The notes: generated from the sequence alone by a model not told the origin. DNA of 64,000 nucleotides from Desmodus rotundus (GCF_022682495.2 NC_071397.1:17432739-17496738), one strand, 5' to 3'. Counted from the stretch's first letter, positions 13,071 through 24,724 are shown. A program made the numbers and translations.

Positions 13071-14511
13071 TTTTATCAGTCTAGTGACAAAACAGGGACT
13101 GGGACAATGATACCACCCTAGCTAAAGCCCTTTCCAATATACCATGAGAGCTGTAGGGGTGGGAGGAAGGCGGGAAGGACAGAAGTAAAGAGGAACTACC
13201 ACATTGCAGACCCCAATCCTAGTCTCAGGTGTATTTCCTACAGACCCTGAAGCCCAGACAAGGGCACATTCACACATCTAACCAAGACTTCACCATCACA
13301 AAAATGTCCCCAGCTTGAGGGCAGCTTCATGGGCCAATTAGGACCCTTGTCATCCTTAGAGAGAAGAGGAGGAACACAGAGACAGAGAGACACAGAAGGA
13401 GAAATTAGCCCCGCTAGAATCCTCCATCTTCAAGGCAGTTTGCCAATGGTTACAGCTTCCTAACCCATTCCTGAGAATGCAGATAAGCAACCCTACCCAG
13501 AACGGAGGACCAGGCGCTGCCTCAGTTGGAGACCACACTGGGAGTGAGGGGAGTGTCACTATCTCACTCCAGCCAAGATGAACCACGGCAAGCCCTATTG
13601 CGCTCACTTTCCTCCAGTTCTTCTAACTTTGGCATATCACATTTTTCTCCATCTCTCTTAGGTGTAGAGAGTCCTTCCCATCCGATCCTGACCAGTGGGG
13701 CTTACTACAAGTCCCTGCTCTGAAGGCCCACCCACACCAGCGCTGTGCTGGGGAGATGGAGGAGGGGCAGTGGTAGGACCCCGTCCTCTCCCCCCTACTC
13801 CTACAGCTATGAGAGAATCAACTTGCCCCTAAAAGCACAGGGTTCCCCGTCCCTCTCCTTGGCCCTGTAAGGCGGAGAAGCTCTGGGTCCACCACAGATG
13901 GAGCCGAAGGAATAATCCAGAGTGATAATGGGGAACATGAAAACTGGCCCTTAGGCAAGGGCAAAAAGAGGGGGTGGGCGGGAGGACACTGCTGGGATGG
14001 GGCCAAGGCCGCACGTGAAGATGCAGAAGACCCAGAAAATCAGATGGGAGGTGGAAGAGGGTCGGGGTCCGTCCCGCTGGAAAAGACCAGAAGAGGTGGC
14101 AGCCACCGCTTGGGAAAGGGAGATAGTTGTGCAATGACTCCGGGGCTGGGAGTCTCCGGGCTTGGCTCCCGGACACCAGAAAGGAAACCCCACTGTTCGG
14201 GCCAGGGTGGCAGCACTGCGGTTGGTTCGAGGCCAGGCTTAGGATTCAGGGCTGCAGAGAGAGCTGCAGGATATGGTGGGTGCCCAAGGGGGCGGCTGAG
14301 CAGGGCAAGGCTGGCAAGGAGAGGAGCTGGGGGCGGGGGTGGGGGGTGTCTGGGCTGACTTGGAGACCAAGGCGGGTACAGTGTACAAAGCCGGGGTGCA
14401 GATAACGTACATGGCAGCCCCGCGCCCCAGCTCAGACGAGGACCCCAGGGACCTGCAGGGGTCCGCCGGGCGGCGCACGAGAAAGGGTAGCCCCTCCCGG
14501 ATCTCGCTCAC

Positions 14512-14631
14512 CTCGAACATAAGCCCTATGAGGACGCAGAGCACCAGGCAGAAGCCGATGTCCGCATGGTTGTGGATGACGAACTCCTGGCTGAAGAGTG
14601 GGTAACTTTTCGTCCTCCTGCGGAAAGCCAT
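14512..14631 (-). CDS. TRAM2: TRAM2 coding exon 1 (40 codons)
   Basis: The minus strand reads MAFRRRTKSYPLFSQEFVIH and continues to LIGLMFE, 40 residues. From memory this equals the N-terminus of mammalian TRAM2, a multi-pass ER membrane protein of the TRAM/LAG1/CLN8 family that works at the Sec61 translocon, with a reported role in collagen synthesis. Residues about 22-40 are the start of the first membrane segment; the rest of the protein (about 370 residues in human) is not in the window. The start is well supported: the context is GCCATGG, and an in-frame TGA lies at 14674-14676 on the minus strand. The exon ends in a phase-0 donor, GAG|GTGAGC, at 14512/14511. Longer frames read through this stretch on both strands, but they are products of stop-poor GC-rich DNA. 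No later TRAM2 exon was recognised at 1-14511. Confidence 0.93.
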
Positions 14632-15265
14632 GGCAGCGGGCGCGCAGCGGCCGGCGGGGCCCGCACCCTGCGCTCACAAGCCGCCGCGCAAACTTCTCCA
14701 GCCCCGGCCCGGTCCGCCCGCCGGCCCGCAGCCCGCTCGCCCTCCCGCCAGCCGGCCTAGCGCCCAACAACTTCGGGGCCCGCCCCCTTCCTCCGACAGC
14801 CCCCGCCCCCGCCGCCCGGAACCGCCCCCGGCCGCAGCCCCCTCCCCACTCGCGGCCCGCACTCGGCGCGCCCGCTCGATCCGGCCCCGCCCCCGTGCAC
14901 TTAACCCCCTCGCCGCCGAGCACGCCGCGGGGGCGGGGCCGGCGGGCGCGGCCGGGGTCTCCCAGCCTCCCGGCTCCGGTGGCTCCGGGCTCCCCCGGCC
15001 CCGGGGCCCGTCGCCGCGCGCCCGCGCCGCACCCCGCCGCACTCTTAGTGTTGCGGCTCGGCCGCTCCGGCCGCCGACCAAGCAGGCCGCGGGGGACGCG
15101 GACGCCCGGCCCTGTCCTGCCCGGACAGGAAGTGGGCCCGGGTTTCCCACTCCCGACGCCGCTCCTTCCTCCGCGGAAAAGGAAGGCCCGGGCGGCCGCG
15201 GGCAGCCGGATATTCCCTGGGGTGCAAGCTGTGGCCATGGGGTGCTGAGAGCCGCGCGGGTTCAG
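14600..15265 (-). promoter_or_regulatory. TRAM2: CpG-island promoter of TRAM2
   Basis: The sequence changes abruptly to very high GC with abundant CpG, unlike the AT-rich flanks. GC-box (Sp1/KLF) cores are visible at 14777-14788, 14800-14819, 14821-14831, 14883-14895 and 14929-14939. An ETS-type CAGGAAGTG lies at 15126-15134. No TATA box is seen at a fixed distance from the exon. This is the usual architecture of a broadly expressed, dispersed-start promoter. The 5' UTR must extend upstream (higher coordinates) from 14631; I cannot place the start site exactly. Divergent antisense transcription to the right is possible. Confidence 0.88.
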
Positions 15266-15600
15266 TGGAGGGAGGAAGCTGCACGCCGGCCTTCTAGCTG
15301 CCCACCGCACACTGCAAGGACGGTTGATGAAGTATTTATTGAGAGCTTGCAGTGGGTTAGGCATGGTTCATACTGCTGGGCAACAAACAAAAAAAAGACC
15401 CTGCCCTTGGCGAGCCTTGGTGCCAAATGGGGGGGTGGGGGGTGGGGAATGGATGCGTGCAGTGTTGCTGGATCTTTTGAAACCCCTGTGCTAGTGTAAA
15501 TTGGTTTTACACGTCTTACCCAAAGCCTACCTTCAGTATTAATTGATATGAAGAAATGGAAGAATACACTCTGAAGAACTTTCTCATTGAAAGTTAAATT
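15265..15600. other. Promoter-flanking sequence, no gene seen
   Basis: GC content drops back to background. An L2-like AGTATTTATTGAGAGCTTGC lies at about 15329-15350. A guanine-rich run at 15428-15448 (three G tracts of four or more) could form a G-quadruplex on the plus strand. Nothing coding is supported. Confidence 0.5.
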
Positions 15601-15762
15601 TTATTTTTATTTTTTTATTGATTTGAGAGAGAGATTGATTTGTGTTGTGCCACTCATTTATGCATGCATTGTTTGCTTCTTGTATGTGCCCTGCCTGACC
15701 AGAGATGCAACCTTGGCATATGAGGAGAACGCGCCAAACAACGTAGCTATCCGGCCAGGGCT
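15601..15762 (-). mobile_element. Older bat tRNA-derived SINE
   Basis: Starts with a T-rich tail complement and TTGATTTGAGAGAGAGATTG, includes TTTATGCATGCATTGTTTGC and CCTGCCTGACCAGAGATGC, and ends in the tRNA-like head complement CTATCCGGCCAGGGCT. It is a different subfamily from the other Ves copies in this window. Confidence 0.72.
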
Positions 15763-16177
15763 AATAAACTACTCAGTTTTGAAAAGTAGTCTTGGAAAGC
15801 ACAAGAGGTATTTTTAATAAATTAATTTATATTGACAAGTAATTGATTCCACCAGTAATGAAGTCAACTAATCACTTTTTAATTGTCAAAAAAAACCAAA
15901 AAACAAAAAACTATTCTTATTTGCTCTTTATTAGGTCTATAGTTATTTCACTTCTAAGTAAATATGATTTCTTAAAAATGACACAGCGTGAAATGTGATT
16001 TGACACTGGACTTATCTAGGGTTCCTAGATAAATTTCACATCTTAAAGGTTCTTGACGAAATCTTTAGTGTTTAGCATACTGTCTTTGGTTTGTAATTCC
16101 TTTAAACAACTTAAGGAAATGGGAATGTGATACCTGAATTGGACTAACCTTCATTTATCTTCGGGACTGACTTCTTA

Positions 16178-16339
16178 GCCCGACTGTTGTGGCTCAGTGG
16201 ATGAGCGCTGGCCCAGTCCGGGCACGTGCCTGGGTTGAGGTTCCCAGTTGGGGTCGTATGAGAGGCAGTCCTACATAGATGTTTCTCTCCTCTTTCTCCC
16301 TCCCTTCCCCCTTCTCTAAAAATAAATAAATTATTCTTA
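16178..16339 (+). mobile_element. Ves-type SINE with internal deletion
   Basis: Head GTTGTGGCTCAGTGGATGAG jumps early to GGGCACGTGCCTGGGTTGAG: the B-box region is deleted. CT body and AAATAAATAAA tail are present. Confidence 0.85.
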
Positions 16340-17494
16340 AAGTTGGACCTTAGTGTTAATCAGAAATAGAAAGATCTAGAACTCTGGAGCATCTCTGTTT
16401 TCACCTATGAATAAGTGTTGTCAGCTGAGCTTAAGTGAATCGGGCCTTTGGCTAGAAATAAATGATAAGGATTTATTCAAGTGTCTTAGGATTTGCAAAC
16501 CAGAAACACAACTGGGCAATACCCAGAGTGTTCTCCAAGAAGAAAGAAAAGCTGAGGGTTCTTAGAGTAAAAGGTACATTCTTGAGACGAATCAGTCCTA
16601 CATTACTAGCCTCTGGTTATACTCCAAGATGGTAATCCTCTAGATGACAGGTGGGCTGGATAATGAATGTCAAATGGTCTGGATATGTGAGTGTTCTTTC
16701 CGTAGTTCTCCAGGTTTGATGTATAATCCAGGACTGGAATGACCGAAAGTTTAAGTTCCCAGGCTAGTTTAAACAAGAATAAAATCCTTTTCTCATACCT
16801 CAATGTACTTCATTTTAGTCATTTATCAGCTTGACTATAGTGACTCCATTTTATTTCTCCATTCTATTCCTCAGTATTCAAATTTTCAAACTGCAGCCAC
16901 ATCTATTAGGTTGAACCTTACGAAATTGGTTTCATTATAGATGAAACCTGGAACACCAGACAATTCAACCTAGTAGTTACCTAGTGTTTCCACAAGACCA
17001 TTTGTAAAAGATGTGGTGGGAATTTTTTGCAAAAAAATGGAGTGTTGTTGACCTCTGAATGTTGACTTAGGCTAAATGTCCTGAGATAGCTAGGTATTAC
17101 ACCTCCACATTTATAAATGAGAAACCTGAAGTAAAGGGAATGGCTTAATCTGTGCTCATATTGCTGACTGCCAGTCCTGGGCTCTTTCAAGTGTAATTGA
17201 ACAATTAAACGTAGGGTTCTCAGATACATGGTTTGATATTTCACTACCTTGAAACCCCGTGGAAAAAGTAGTAAGTGCCTACTTCAGCCATCACAACCAC
17301 CTCTCAGTCCTAGTTTTAAAACCATCTTCAACCCAAAATGGATCTCTTCTCACCCCTCTCATCCAATCAGTCATGGAGCCTATCGATTTTACCTCAGAGT
17401 ATCTCCCACCATCTCCCACCTCCACCATTCTTCACCTGGCCCACACTTGTGACCCATGGATGCCCTTCTTCAGTACTCCCCCTCTAATAGGTCA

Positions 17495-17555
17495 TTGTAT
17501 TGGAAACATTTATTGAGTAGCTACTGAGTGCCAGACACTGTGCTACTTACCAGAA
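17495..17555 (-). repeat. MIR/L2 fragment
   Basis: ATTTATTGAGTAGCTACTGA then GTGCCAGACACTGTGCTACT, the common tail of MIR in reverse. Confidence 0.55.
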
Positions 17556-17569
17556 ACAAAGACCAGACA

Positions 17570-18135
17570 ACGTGTGTGATGGTTTTAAGACATGTCCTCA
17601 AGCTGTTTGATACCCCTTCCTTCAAGGGGTGGCAAATCACGCCCCCCCTCCCCACCCCCTAGAGTGTGGCCTGGACTTAGCAGTTCACTGCTAACAAATA
17701 GAATATGGGATAAGTTTTGATGGTACAATTTCCAAGACTAGGTCATAAAAGGCATTTTGGTTTTTCTCCTTTCTCTTATCTTGGATCACTTGCTCTGGGG
17801 AAGCCAGCGGCCATGTTGTAAGGATACTCAAGCAGCTTAATGGAGACATCCTGACGGCATGGAACCAGGGCCGCCCACCACCAACCAGCACTAAATTGCC
17901 AGGTGTGTGAGTGAGCTGTCTTGGCAGCTGATCCTCCCGCTCCAGTCAAGCCTTCAGCTGACTGCAGACCCAGCTGACCTTTTGGTTACAAAGCGATGAG
18001 AGACCCTGAGCCAGAGCTAGCCAGGCAGGCCACTCCCAAATTCCTGACACAGGGCAATGTGAGATAGTGTTTGCTGGTTTAAGTCACTAAATCCTGTTGG
18101 CATTTGTTATGCAACTAGAGGTAATTAATCACCCT
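17570..18135 (+). repeat. Old LTR-class repeat, family uncertain
   Basis: The order CCAAGACTAGGTCATAAAAG, CCAGCGGCCATGTTGTAAGG, repeated CAGCTGA units and a terminal GTTATGCAACTAGAGGTAAT matches a widespread ancient eutherian repeat that I associate with ERVL-type LTRs (LTR33-like). Assignment needs a repeat-library search. Confidence 0.45.
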
Positions 18136-19225
18136 GGTGGAAGAAGAAACAGGCATCATTATGACTTCGTGTGATGATGGTGAATCTAAGAACAACTTGA
18201 AATATATAAGCTATGAAGGCAAACAAAGGTAACTTAATTCTGTCTGGAGTGTAGGGAAGAGGCTATTTGAGCTGGACCTTTATCTAGAAGGATTTTACTG
18301 ACAGAATGCAGAAGAGAGGGGGGAGATGAATTATGAAGAGTTCAGGATCGCAATGGGTTTTGAAGGTCATGATAAAGAATTGTGAATTTCTTTGTATACA
18401 TGTTATCAAGTCATCACGTTGTATACTTTAAATAATCTTACAGTTTTGTCAATTGTAACTCAAAACTGAAAAAAATTTTTAAAAGAATTGCAAATTTATT
18501 CTGCCAACAATGAGAAGGAATGGGTAGTTTTTAATCATGACCAAATCTGTTTGTAGAGAGAGAATTATCAGAAAAATGAAAAATCATTTTTATTTAAAGA
18601 GTGGTGTCAGGAAGACCACTTGAGAAACTATTATAACATTACAGTAAAAAAATGAACACTTGACAAAGAATAGTTTGATAAGAATCAAAAAGAGATGAAT
18701 TATTTCAGAGACATTTCAAGGGTTAATTAATTGGATTTGGCTTTACGGAAAGAAATACAGGAGTTGAAGGAGTCAGGATTTTAGGCTAGTATATGTAGGG
18801 AGTGATATAAATGATGTAAAAGAGAAGAAGATGGCCTCAGCTTTGAACCAGCTGCGCTTGAGGAGCGGAGTCACAAGACATCCAAATCAACACTTTGACA
18901 AGTCAGCCGGAAACTGCCGGATTGGATTTAGGGAGGGAAAACCAGAATTAAATGTATTTGTGGTTCATCTACAATGGGACTGTTGAAGCCATGTGCTTAT
19001 GTAAGTATTCCCTGAACAGTGTGCTGAATGACGGGGGCAGGGTGGGGGGAGACGTATATCAACATAATCCCAGGGAACACCAACACTAAGAAGGAAGGAG
19101 GAGGAAGAGGAAAGGGCGGGGTGGAGGAAAGCATGACACACGCATTTCACAAGGGAGGTTAAATCAGGTAGGATGAGAACAAGAAGCCTTACATGTAGGC
19201 ATCATGGCCTTTAAGCGTCCACTCT

Positions 19226-19438
19226 TTTTTTTTTTTTCCTTTAATTTTATTTATTTATTTATTTTTAGAGAGGGGAAAGGAGGGAAAGAAACATCAACGT
19301 GTGGTTGCCTCTCACACACACCCCCACCTAGGGACCTGGCCTGCAACCCAGGCATGTGCCCTAGACTGGGAATCGAACTGGCAAACCTTTGGTTCTCAGG
19401 CAGGCACTGAATCCATTGAGCCATACCAGCCAAGGCTA
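19226..19438 (-). mobile_element. Ves-type SINE
   Basis: Full-length copy in reverse, ending in CCATACCAGCCAAGGCT. Flanking duplications AGCGTCCACTCTT (19213-19225) and AGAGCCCACTCTT (19439-19451) differ at two sites. Confidence 0.93.
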
Positions 19439-19693
19439 AGAGCCCACTCTTAACTGGACTTTGGAATGGGCTTACCAGTGGGTAGAAAACTAGAAAAGGA
19501 GGAGTGAAAACAGTCTATTCTTTTAAAAAGTTTGGTGAGAAAATGGAAATAGCTGACATTTGTGGGGATATTGAAGATCTAAGGAAAGATCTTTAAATTA
19601 CATATATTTATTTTTTGAGATTGGTGCATGTTTGGAGACAGAGAAGAAACACTCAGGGGAGAGAGAGAGAGGATTTAAAATACTGAAAATACA

Positions 19694-19886
19694 GCCCTGG
19701 CTGGTGTGTCTCAGTGGACTGAACACCAGCCTGCTAACTGAAAGGTCGCCGGTTCGATTCCCAGTCAGGGTACATGCCTGGGTGGCGGGCCAGGTCCCTG
19801 GTGGGGGCGTTGCAAGCAACCAATCCATATTTCTCTCTGTCTCTTTCTCCCTCCCCCTTTCTCTAAAAATAAATGAACAAAATCTA
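19694..19886 (+). mobile_element. Ves-type SINE
   Basis: Head GCCCTGGCTGGTGTGTCTCA, B-box-like GCCGGTTCGATTCCC, CT body and AAATAAATGAAC tail. Duplications AAAATACTGAAAATAC (19677-19692) and a near copy from about 19887 flank it. Confidence 0.93.
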
Positions 19887-20039
19887 TAAAATACTGGAAA
19901 TATAGGAGACCATCGATGAAACGAAGGAGACTAGAGGGTAGCTCCAACAACAGGAGAAAAGAAAATTCCTCAGAGGCTGGGCGGGGACCTAGGAATGGGT
20001 GAGTATATAGTTATGTCTAGAGGTGGAGGAGATAATAAC

Positions 20040-20180
20040 CTCTCGCATTTATTTTGTATTTATGGTTGCCCTGTGAGGGAGGCAAGACAGTTATTACCAA
20101 CCCCTTCTTGAAGCTGTTCTGAGACACATGAATGACCAGGAGACACATGAATGACACATAATTAGTGGGTAACAGAACCA
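20040..20180 (-). repeat. MIR relic
   Basis: CTCGCATTTATTTTGTATTT, CCCTGTGAGGGAGGCAAGAC and AGAACCAGGACTCAGACC follow reverse MIR order weakly. Confidence 0.45.
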
Positions 20181-20439
20181 GGACTCAGACCAGCAGGTCA
20201 GCACTGGGTTCCCTTGGCTGGACCGTACTACAGCCTTCCAGGCTTCCTAAAGCATGGCACTGATCAGGTAGGCACCGTCTGCCCCTCTCTGTGTCTGTCT
20301 TCCACTCACAAGGCCCTTGCTCCATATCCCTTTGCCTAAAAGGTAGCCATCCATCAAGAGAAAGACTGTGTACCTCTTCCTTTGCAAAGCTGTCTTCAAA
20401 TCACTAGGTTGGAGGCATGCACACAGCATCTTGTGCACG

Positions 20440-20616
20440 CCTCTCAGGCAGCGGCAGGTTCTCCTGCAACCAGCATTTGTCTATCCCTCTTACCCCCCTT
20501 TTGGACAGTGTGACCCTTCAGGGCAGGAATCCATCCACTCGCACTGATATTCCAGCAGTACAAAGTGTCCCACGTGGTGTGTTCTCACCAAGTGTTGGTT
20601 GCATGAGTGACTGAGT
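20440..20616 (+). repeat. L2 3'-end relic
   Basis: GACAGTGTGACCCTTCAGGG, then AGCAGTACAAAGTGTC and GTTGGTTGCATGAGTGA, the L2 terminal order. Confidence 0.6.
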
Positions 20617-21150
20617 AAGAGATGCTGTGGTTGGCATAAATGTGACCACTGTCCCTCAAAGTGGAAAATGTATTTTCTCACATAACACCATGCCCTGAGT
20701 TGTAGTTCATTCCCAGGGATAAGTGATTCATCAAAGACTAGCATCTTAATATGCATCCATTTTGACACTTTGTGTTTGCTATTGTCACAGGCGTCCCTCG
20801 TGGTTACAAAGTGGCTGCAGCAGCTCCAGGCACTCCATCCTTCACACAAGACCCAACATCAGACAAGAAGAGGAGCAGTTTGAAATGTAAAGAAAACTTT
20901 CCCAGAAACCCTGGAATCTCCTCATGACTCACTGGCCATAACAGCACTACAAGACCATTCCTAAAACAGTCATCAGCAAGGCGAGTGGAACTGGCATGAT
21001 TGGATTAACTTCACAAGGAAGGCATCCTCAGAAGGACTGGAGAGGGTTCCAGCCTATTTTGAAGATCCTTACTACCCCTTAGCTACCCCTTACCTGAAAA
21101 AATAAAAATTCTAATGACACAATTGCCATAAGAATTCTCAGAAATGAATG

Positions 21151-21705
21151 TATTGGGTTGGCCAAAAATTCCATACGTTTTTTTCCATAAAATAAAAGAC
21201 ACATTTTTCACTCTCACCATTAACTTCATTGATGTGGATATTTTGAGTACATTGGCTAACTCCCACTATTGACTTTTAGTGGGTGGAGACCAGGGGTGCT
21301 GCTAAACACCTTCCAATGCATACGACAGCCCCACAGCAAAGAATTATTTGGCCAAAGTGTCAACAGTACCAAGAAACTTCACAAACCACTTTCGATCCAT
21401 TCAATCAGTCACAGCACTTTCTTCACACACTGCACAAGTCTTTTTTTGCGTTTAGTCGTGTTTTTACCTTTCTTGAAATAATAAAGCATAATAAGCAAAA
21501 AATGTTACATACTCCCTTCCATCTTCAATATTAAAATGGCTGCACAAGAATTCACCAATTTTGGGAAGGTTTTTTTGATGCACACTGACATGACAGCTGT
21601 CACAACACAATCTAACAAAATTGTTTCAAATGAAGTTAAAGACAACTAAGCACTACGAGAACATCATATGGAAAAAACGAAACTAAGTTTCTGGCCAACC
21701 GAATA
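21151..21705. mobile_element. Chimeric mariner MITE, copy 1
   Basis: About 555 bp with mariner terminal inverted repeats: TATTGGGTTGGCCAAAAATT on the left and the complement CTGGCCAACCGAATA on the right, starting and ending at TA, the family's target. The minus strand carries a decayed N-terminal part of an irritans-type mariner transposase, matching in order the relic in copy 2. The middle, about 21263-21370, is not mariner: GTGGGTGGAGACCAGGGGTG and GCTGCTAAACACCTTCCAAT match the hAT MITE MER20 as I recall it. It has no functional transposase. Confidence 0.85.
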
Positions 21706-21814
21706 TGTACTTAATACCTACAAGTTCCGACGGCGGCCGCTGGAAGCGCGCTGTGGGTTTAAATGTGAACTTGTCCTTGTGCATCCATCACTCCCACACG
21801 TGTGCTCCACACCC

Positions 21815-21930
21815 AGTGACGAAACCTTACTCAGTTCTACCCTGCTAGAACTCAAGCTCCCAACAAAGGGGTCTTTGTTTGGGGCCTAGAACAGCACCTG
21901 AAATATAGTAGGATTTAGTAAATATTTATT
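21815..21930 (+). repeat. L2 3'-end relic
   Basis: CTAGAACTCAAGCTCCCAAC, CCTAGAACAGCACCTGAAAT and TAGTAAATATTTATT give the L2 end. Confidence 0.7.
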
Positions 21931-22384
21931 ATTTTTTAATTTTTGTTTCATAGCAAGAAACGAGAATTGGTGTGGAGCAGGCATCCAGATGCTTTTGCAC
22001 TGTGATTTTTTTTACTCTATACTTTCGCTTCTTTGCCTCGCAGGACTCACAACACGTTTGCCCCAAACAAACCTTGCTTCCTGGTGTCTATGCACTAGGC
22101 CCATGAGGCTTACAAATGTCACCAACACAACAGGCACTGTTGGAGTGTCTGGCTGCAGGGTCCCCAGCTTGACAAAGTGGAGTGTCTGTGCTCCGACGGT
22201 CCAGCACATCATGTCAGTTCAACGGCATCTCTCACCAGAGGATGAAATTTCACAGCCATCAGATGTTCCTGCCCCCAGGACCACAGCAGTTCAGTGGAAT
22301 CAGTGGCGTACCAGGGGCAAGGCGGTGGGAGCGGCAGCCATGGGGGCAGGACCAGGGGCTTGCATGATCTGTAAAGAAACTTAA

Positions 22385-22648
22385 AACAATGATAAACTTC
22401 GAAAGGCAATGTGGTATCCTGGACTGAACCCTGAAACAGAAAGAGGGCAATAGTGGAAATACTGCTAAAATCCAAGTAGAGTCTGTTGTTTGCTTACTAG
22501 TGGTGTATCTATGTTAATTTCTGTGTTTTGATAAATGTACTGTGGTTATAGACGTTGAGTGAAACGTATAAGGGGACTGTCTGCACTAGTTTTAAAACTC
22601 TCCCATAAATTCAAAATTGTTGCACAATTCAAAAGGTTTCTAAATGAT
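22385..22648 (+). repeat. Old L1 3' UTR (L1ME-type)
   Basis: GGCAATGTGGTATCCTGGAC, GAAATACTGCTAAAATCC, TGTACTGTGGTTATAGACG and AAACTCTCCCATAAATTC occur in the exact order of a common ancient L1 3' end. Confidence 0.8.
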
Positions 22649-23432
22649 AAAACTGACTAAGTACTGGTCTGCTTTTTTATTATCACCATGACAACTCTCA
22701 ACAATGTTGATGATAAAAACACTGTTCCCTCCCCCAAATCATTTGGTCTAAGTTCTAAGCATTTGTAGTTACTGTCGAGTCTTAATATCTATGTAAGGTT
22801 CAACTTAGCACATTTTTACCATTTATTTTGTAATAGACATTGCATTCCATGTGCAAGTTAATCCTCAGAACTCCTATATATACATACAGCTGGCCCAGAC
22901 ATACGTGGTCTCGGATGCACACCTTTGTTTTAAGTTCATATCCCGTCGGAATTGTCTGAGCTTTCTCCCAGCACAGGCACACCTCCAACCCTAAGGTACC
23001 GCGGAATTCTGCATTTGAACCAGAAACTGAAACAATGATAGCACACTGATTTCAAAGATGAAGGAACAGAACGTGTTGCTTTAACTCCATCATTCTAGTA
23101 ACCTCGGTAGCTTCTATTATATTTACATTTTAAAACAGTGAAACTGAGTGCAAATGCCGTATCATGTGTCATGATGATTTGGGGATTTTTTTTTTTTCAT
23201 CTAGAGGAGCAGGTTGTTAGAAATAACACCCTGAATTAAATATGCAAAGTACCAGAGTGAGTGGAATTCAGATTCCAGGTTTTAGAAACTACCTTAAAGA
23301 TCATATAACCTCTCCCCTCATATTATAAACAAAGAAAGGAAAGCTCAAAAACTTGCTGCAGTTAGTAAGGATTTGAGGAGTTGGGTTGAGGACAAGGGCC
23401 TCTTCCTCCTGGCTCAGTGCTCCCAACACTGG

Positions 23433-23558
23433 CTCTAGACCCCATGCCTGCTCTAGACCCCATGCCCGCTCTAGACCCCATGCCCACTCTAGACCCCATG
23501 CCCACTCTAGACCCCATGCCTGCTCTAGACCCCATGCCAGCTCTAGACCCCATTCCTG
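23433..23558. repeat. 18-bp minisatellite, seven units
   Basis: Seven head-to-tail units of CTCTAGACCCCATGCCTG, starting at 23433, 23451, 23469, 23487, 23505, 23523 and 23541. Units differ at only one or two positions. Because 18 is a multiple of three, frames stay open on both strands and give six-residue repeat peptides (such as MGSRAG on the minus strand), but nothing suggests translation. Each unit has a TCTAGA. Confidence 0.95.
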
Positions 23559-24406
23559 CTCTTCTTTAGCAGATAGGCAATAACTCAGTAAACCAAGTCC
23601 CCTGCCCAAAGTCAGCTGGGGACTCAGTGATAAAGTAGGACGTGGAAACCAGACAGTGGAGGGCTCTAACCACTTGCCTTTGATTTCTCTTCTCAGCTAG
23701 GGGCGAGTTAATTCCAGACAACTAATGACTGCCACCTGACTTTCAGATGGGGAGATGGGAGCATTTTTCAAAAAGAGACATAGCTCAAATTGATATTAGA
23801 AATGAGTAAATTTCAATCAGAAGACCCACAACCGGAAAAATACTGAAATACAACATTTGGGGAACAAGGCAACAATTTTAGGCATTGATTTCCACCGAGT
23901 CCTCCAATTTGGGGGTTATCTGGCAATAGACAGTAGTATATTGGGAACTTCAACTGCCCACAGAAACATTTATCTTATTTTTACTGTGTTCAAGGAGAAA
24001 GCAATAATTTTCAGAGCAGCACCTTTCTGATGCAGTGGGCCATCACATCGAGGAAAACCTCTCTAGCAAGAACTCAGTGGAAAGTAGGTCTTCACGAAGC
24101 ACCCTTGCTTGACTGCTATGCCTGCCTCCCCTGGGCAGCTCTCTCCTAGACAGGGGAGAGAGGCAAACACTATCTTGATTAAATTTAGGCAGCTCCCGGT
24201 AACCCTTTGTTACCAGCCCTCAAAATTTATCTTTGTTTTTCAGATCACAGCCCTGTCTTCAGGAACCATTCACATGTGAATTGTCAGGTGTGGACGCTAC
24301 ATGCAACTGCTGGGGTACTGTCTTTGCGTGGCTTCCTCCTACAATATTTGGTTAGGTGTGCCCTGCTCCCCACTAAGCTATAATTGACCTTTTACCACAT
24401 GCTCGG

Positions 24407-24578
24407 AAGGATGGATGGATGGTGGGTAAACAGATGGATGGCAGGTAGGAGGACAGGTGGAAGGGTAGACGGGTGAAGAGTTGGATGGGTAGGCAGATAA
24501 GTGATGGGCGGATCAATAGGTAGATGGATGAACAGGTGGATGGATGTGTGGAAGAGTGGATGGGTGGATGGACTAATG
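24407..24578. repeat. Degenerate (GATG)n tract
   Basis: GGATGGATGGATGGTGGG and many later GGATGGATG, GGTAGATGGATG and GTGGATGGGTGG variants on the plus strand. Confidence 0.9.
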
Positions 24579-24724
24579 GATCAATATGCAGGAGGCTCTC
24601 CCATCCCTTCTTTATACAGTTACTCCACAGTGAAGGATTCCCAAGGGCATCCTGCTTCACACGGGAGGTATGTGCAGGACCAGAGCTATATTTAGGTTGG
24701 GTAGAACTTTGCCTTGGGGTAGAT

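Larger units (their letters stand above)
1..14511 (-). other. TRAM2: TRAM2 intron 1 (partial)
   Basis: Everything left of the exon 1 donor at 14511 is intron by inference, because TRAM2 runs on the minus strand and no second exon with the expected membrane segments is seen. TRAM2 has a long first intron in human. Besides the repeats listed separately, the stretches 720-1325, 1580-2390, 2870-3330, 3875-5045, 5515-7935, 8035-8625, 8780-11840, 11885-12960 and 13075-14500 look like single-copy or unrecognisably old intron sequence. Short open frames there show no family resemblance. Confidence 0.8.
15770..21150. other. Intergenic sequence between listed repeats
   Basis: No exon or RNA gene was recognised at 15770-16177, 16340-17490, 18135-19212, 19903-20040 or 20620-21150. 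A short L1-type terminus (ATACTTTAAATAATCTTACA) occurs near 18420-18480. Short open frames have no recognisable product. Confidence 0.5.

Noticed and set aside
1..14511. TRAM2 exon 2 or later
   Set aside because: No minus-strand frame shows the hydrophobic segments expected after exon 1; the intron simply continues past the window.
14432..15499. Long overlapping frames on both strands (310 codons minus, 289 codons plus, 216 codons plus)
   Set aside because: Stop codons are rare in CpG-island DNA. The frames read through the TRAM2 exon in other phases or on the opposite strand, are rich in P, R, G and A, and match no family.
23301..23609. Repeat protein of MGSRAG/WGLEQA units
   Set aside because: It is the translation of an 18-bp minisatellite; a multiple of three keeps frames open without selection.
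23433..24578. CRISPR-like array from regular repeats
   Set aside because: Units are contiguous tandem repeats without spacers, in a mammalian genome.
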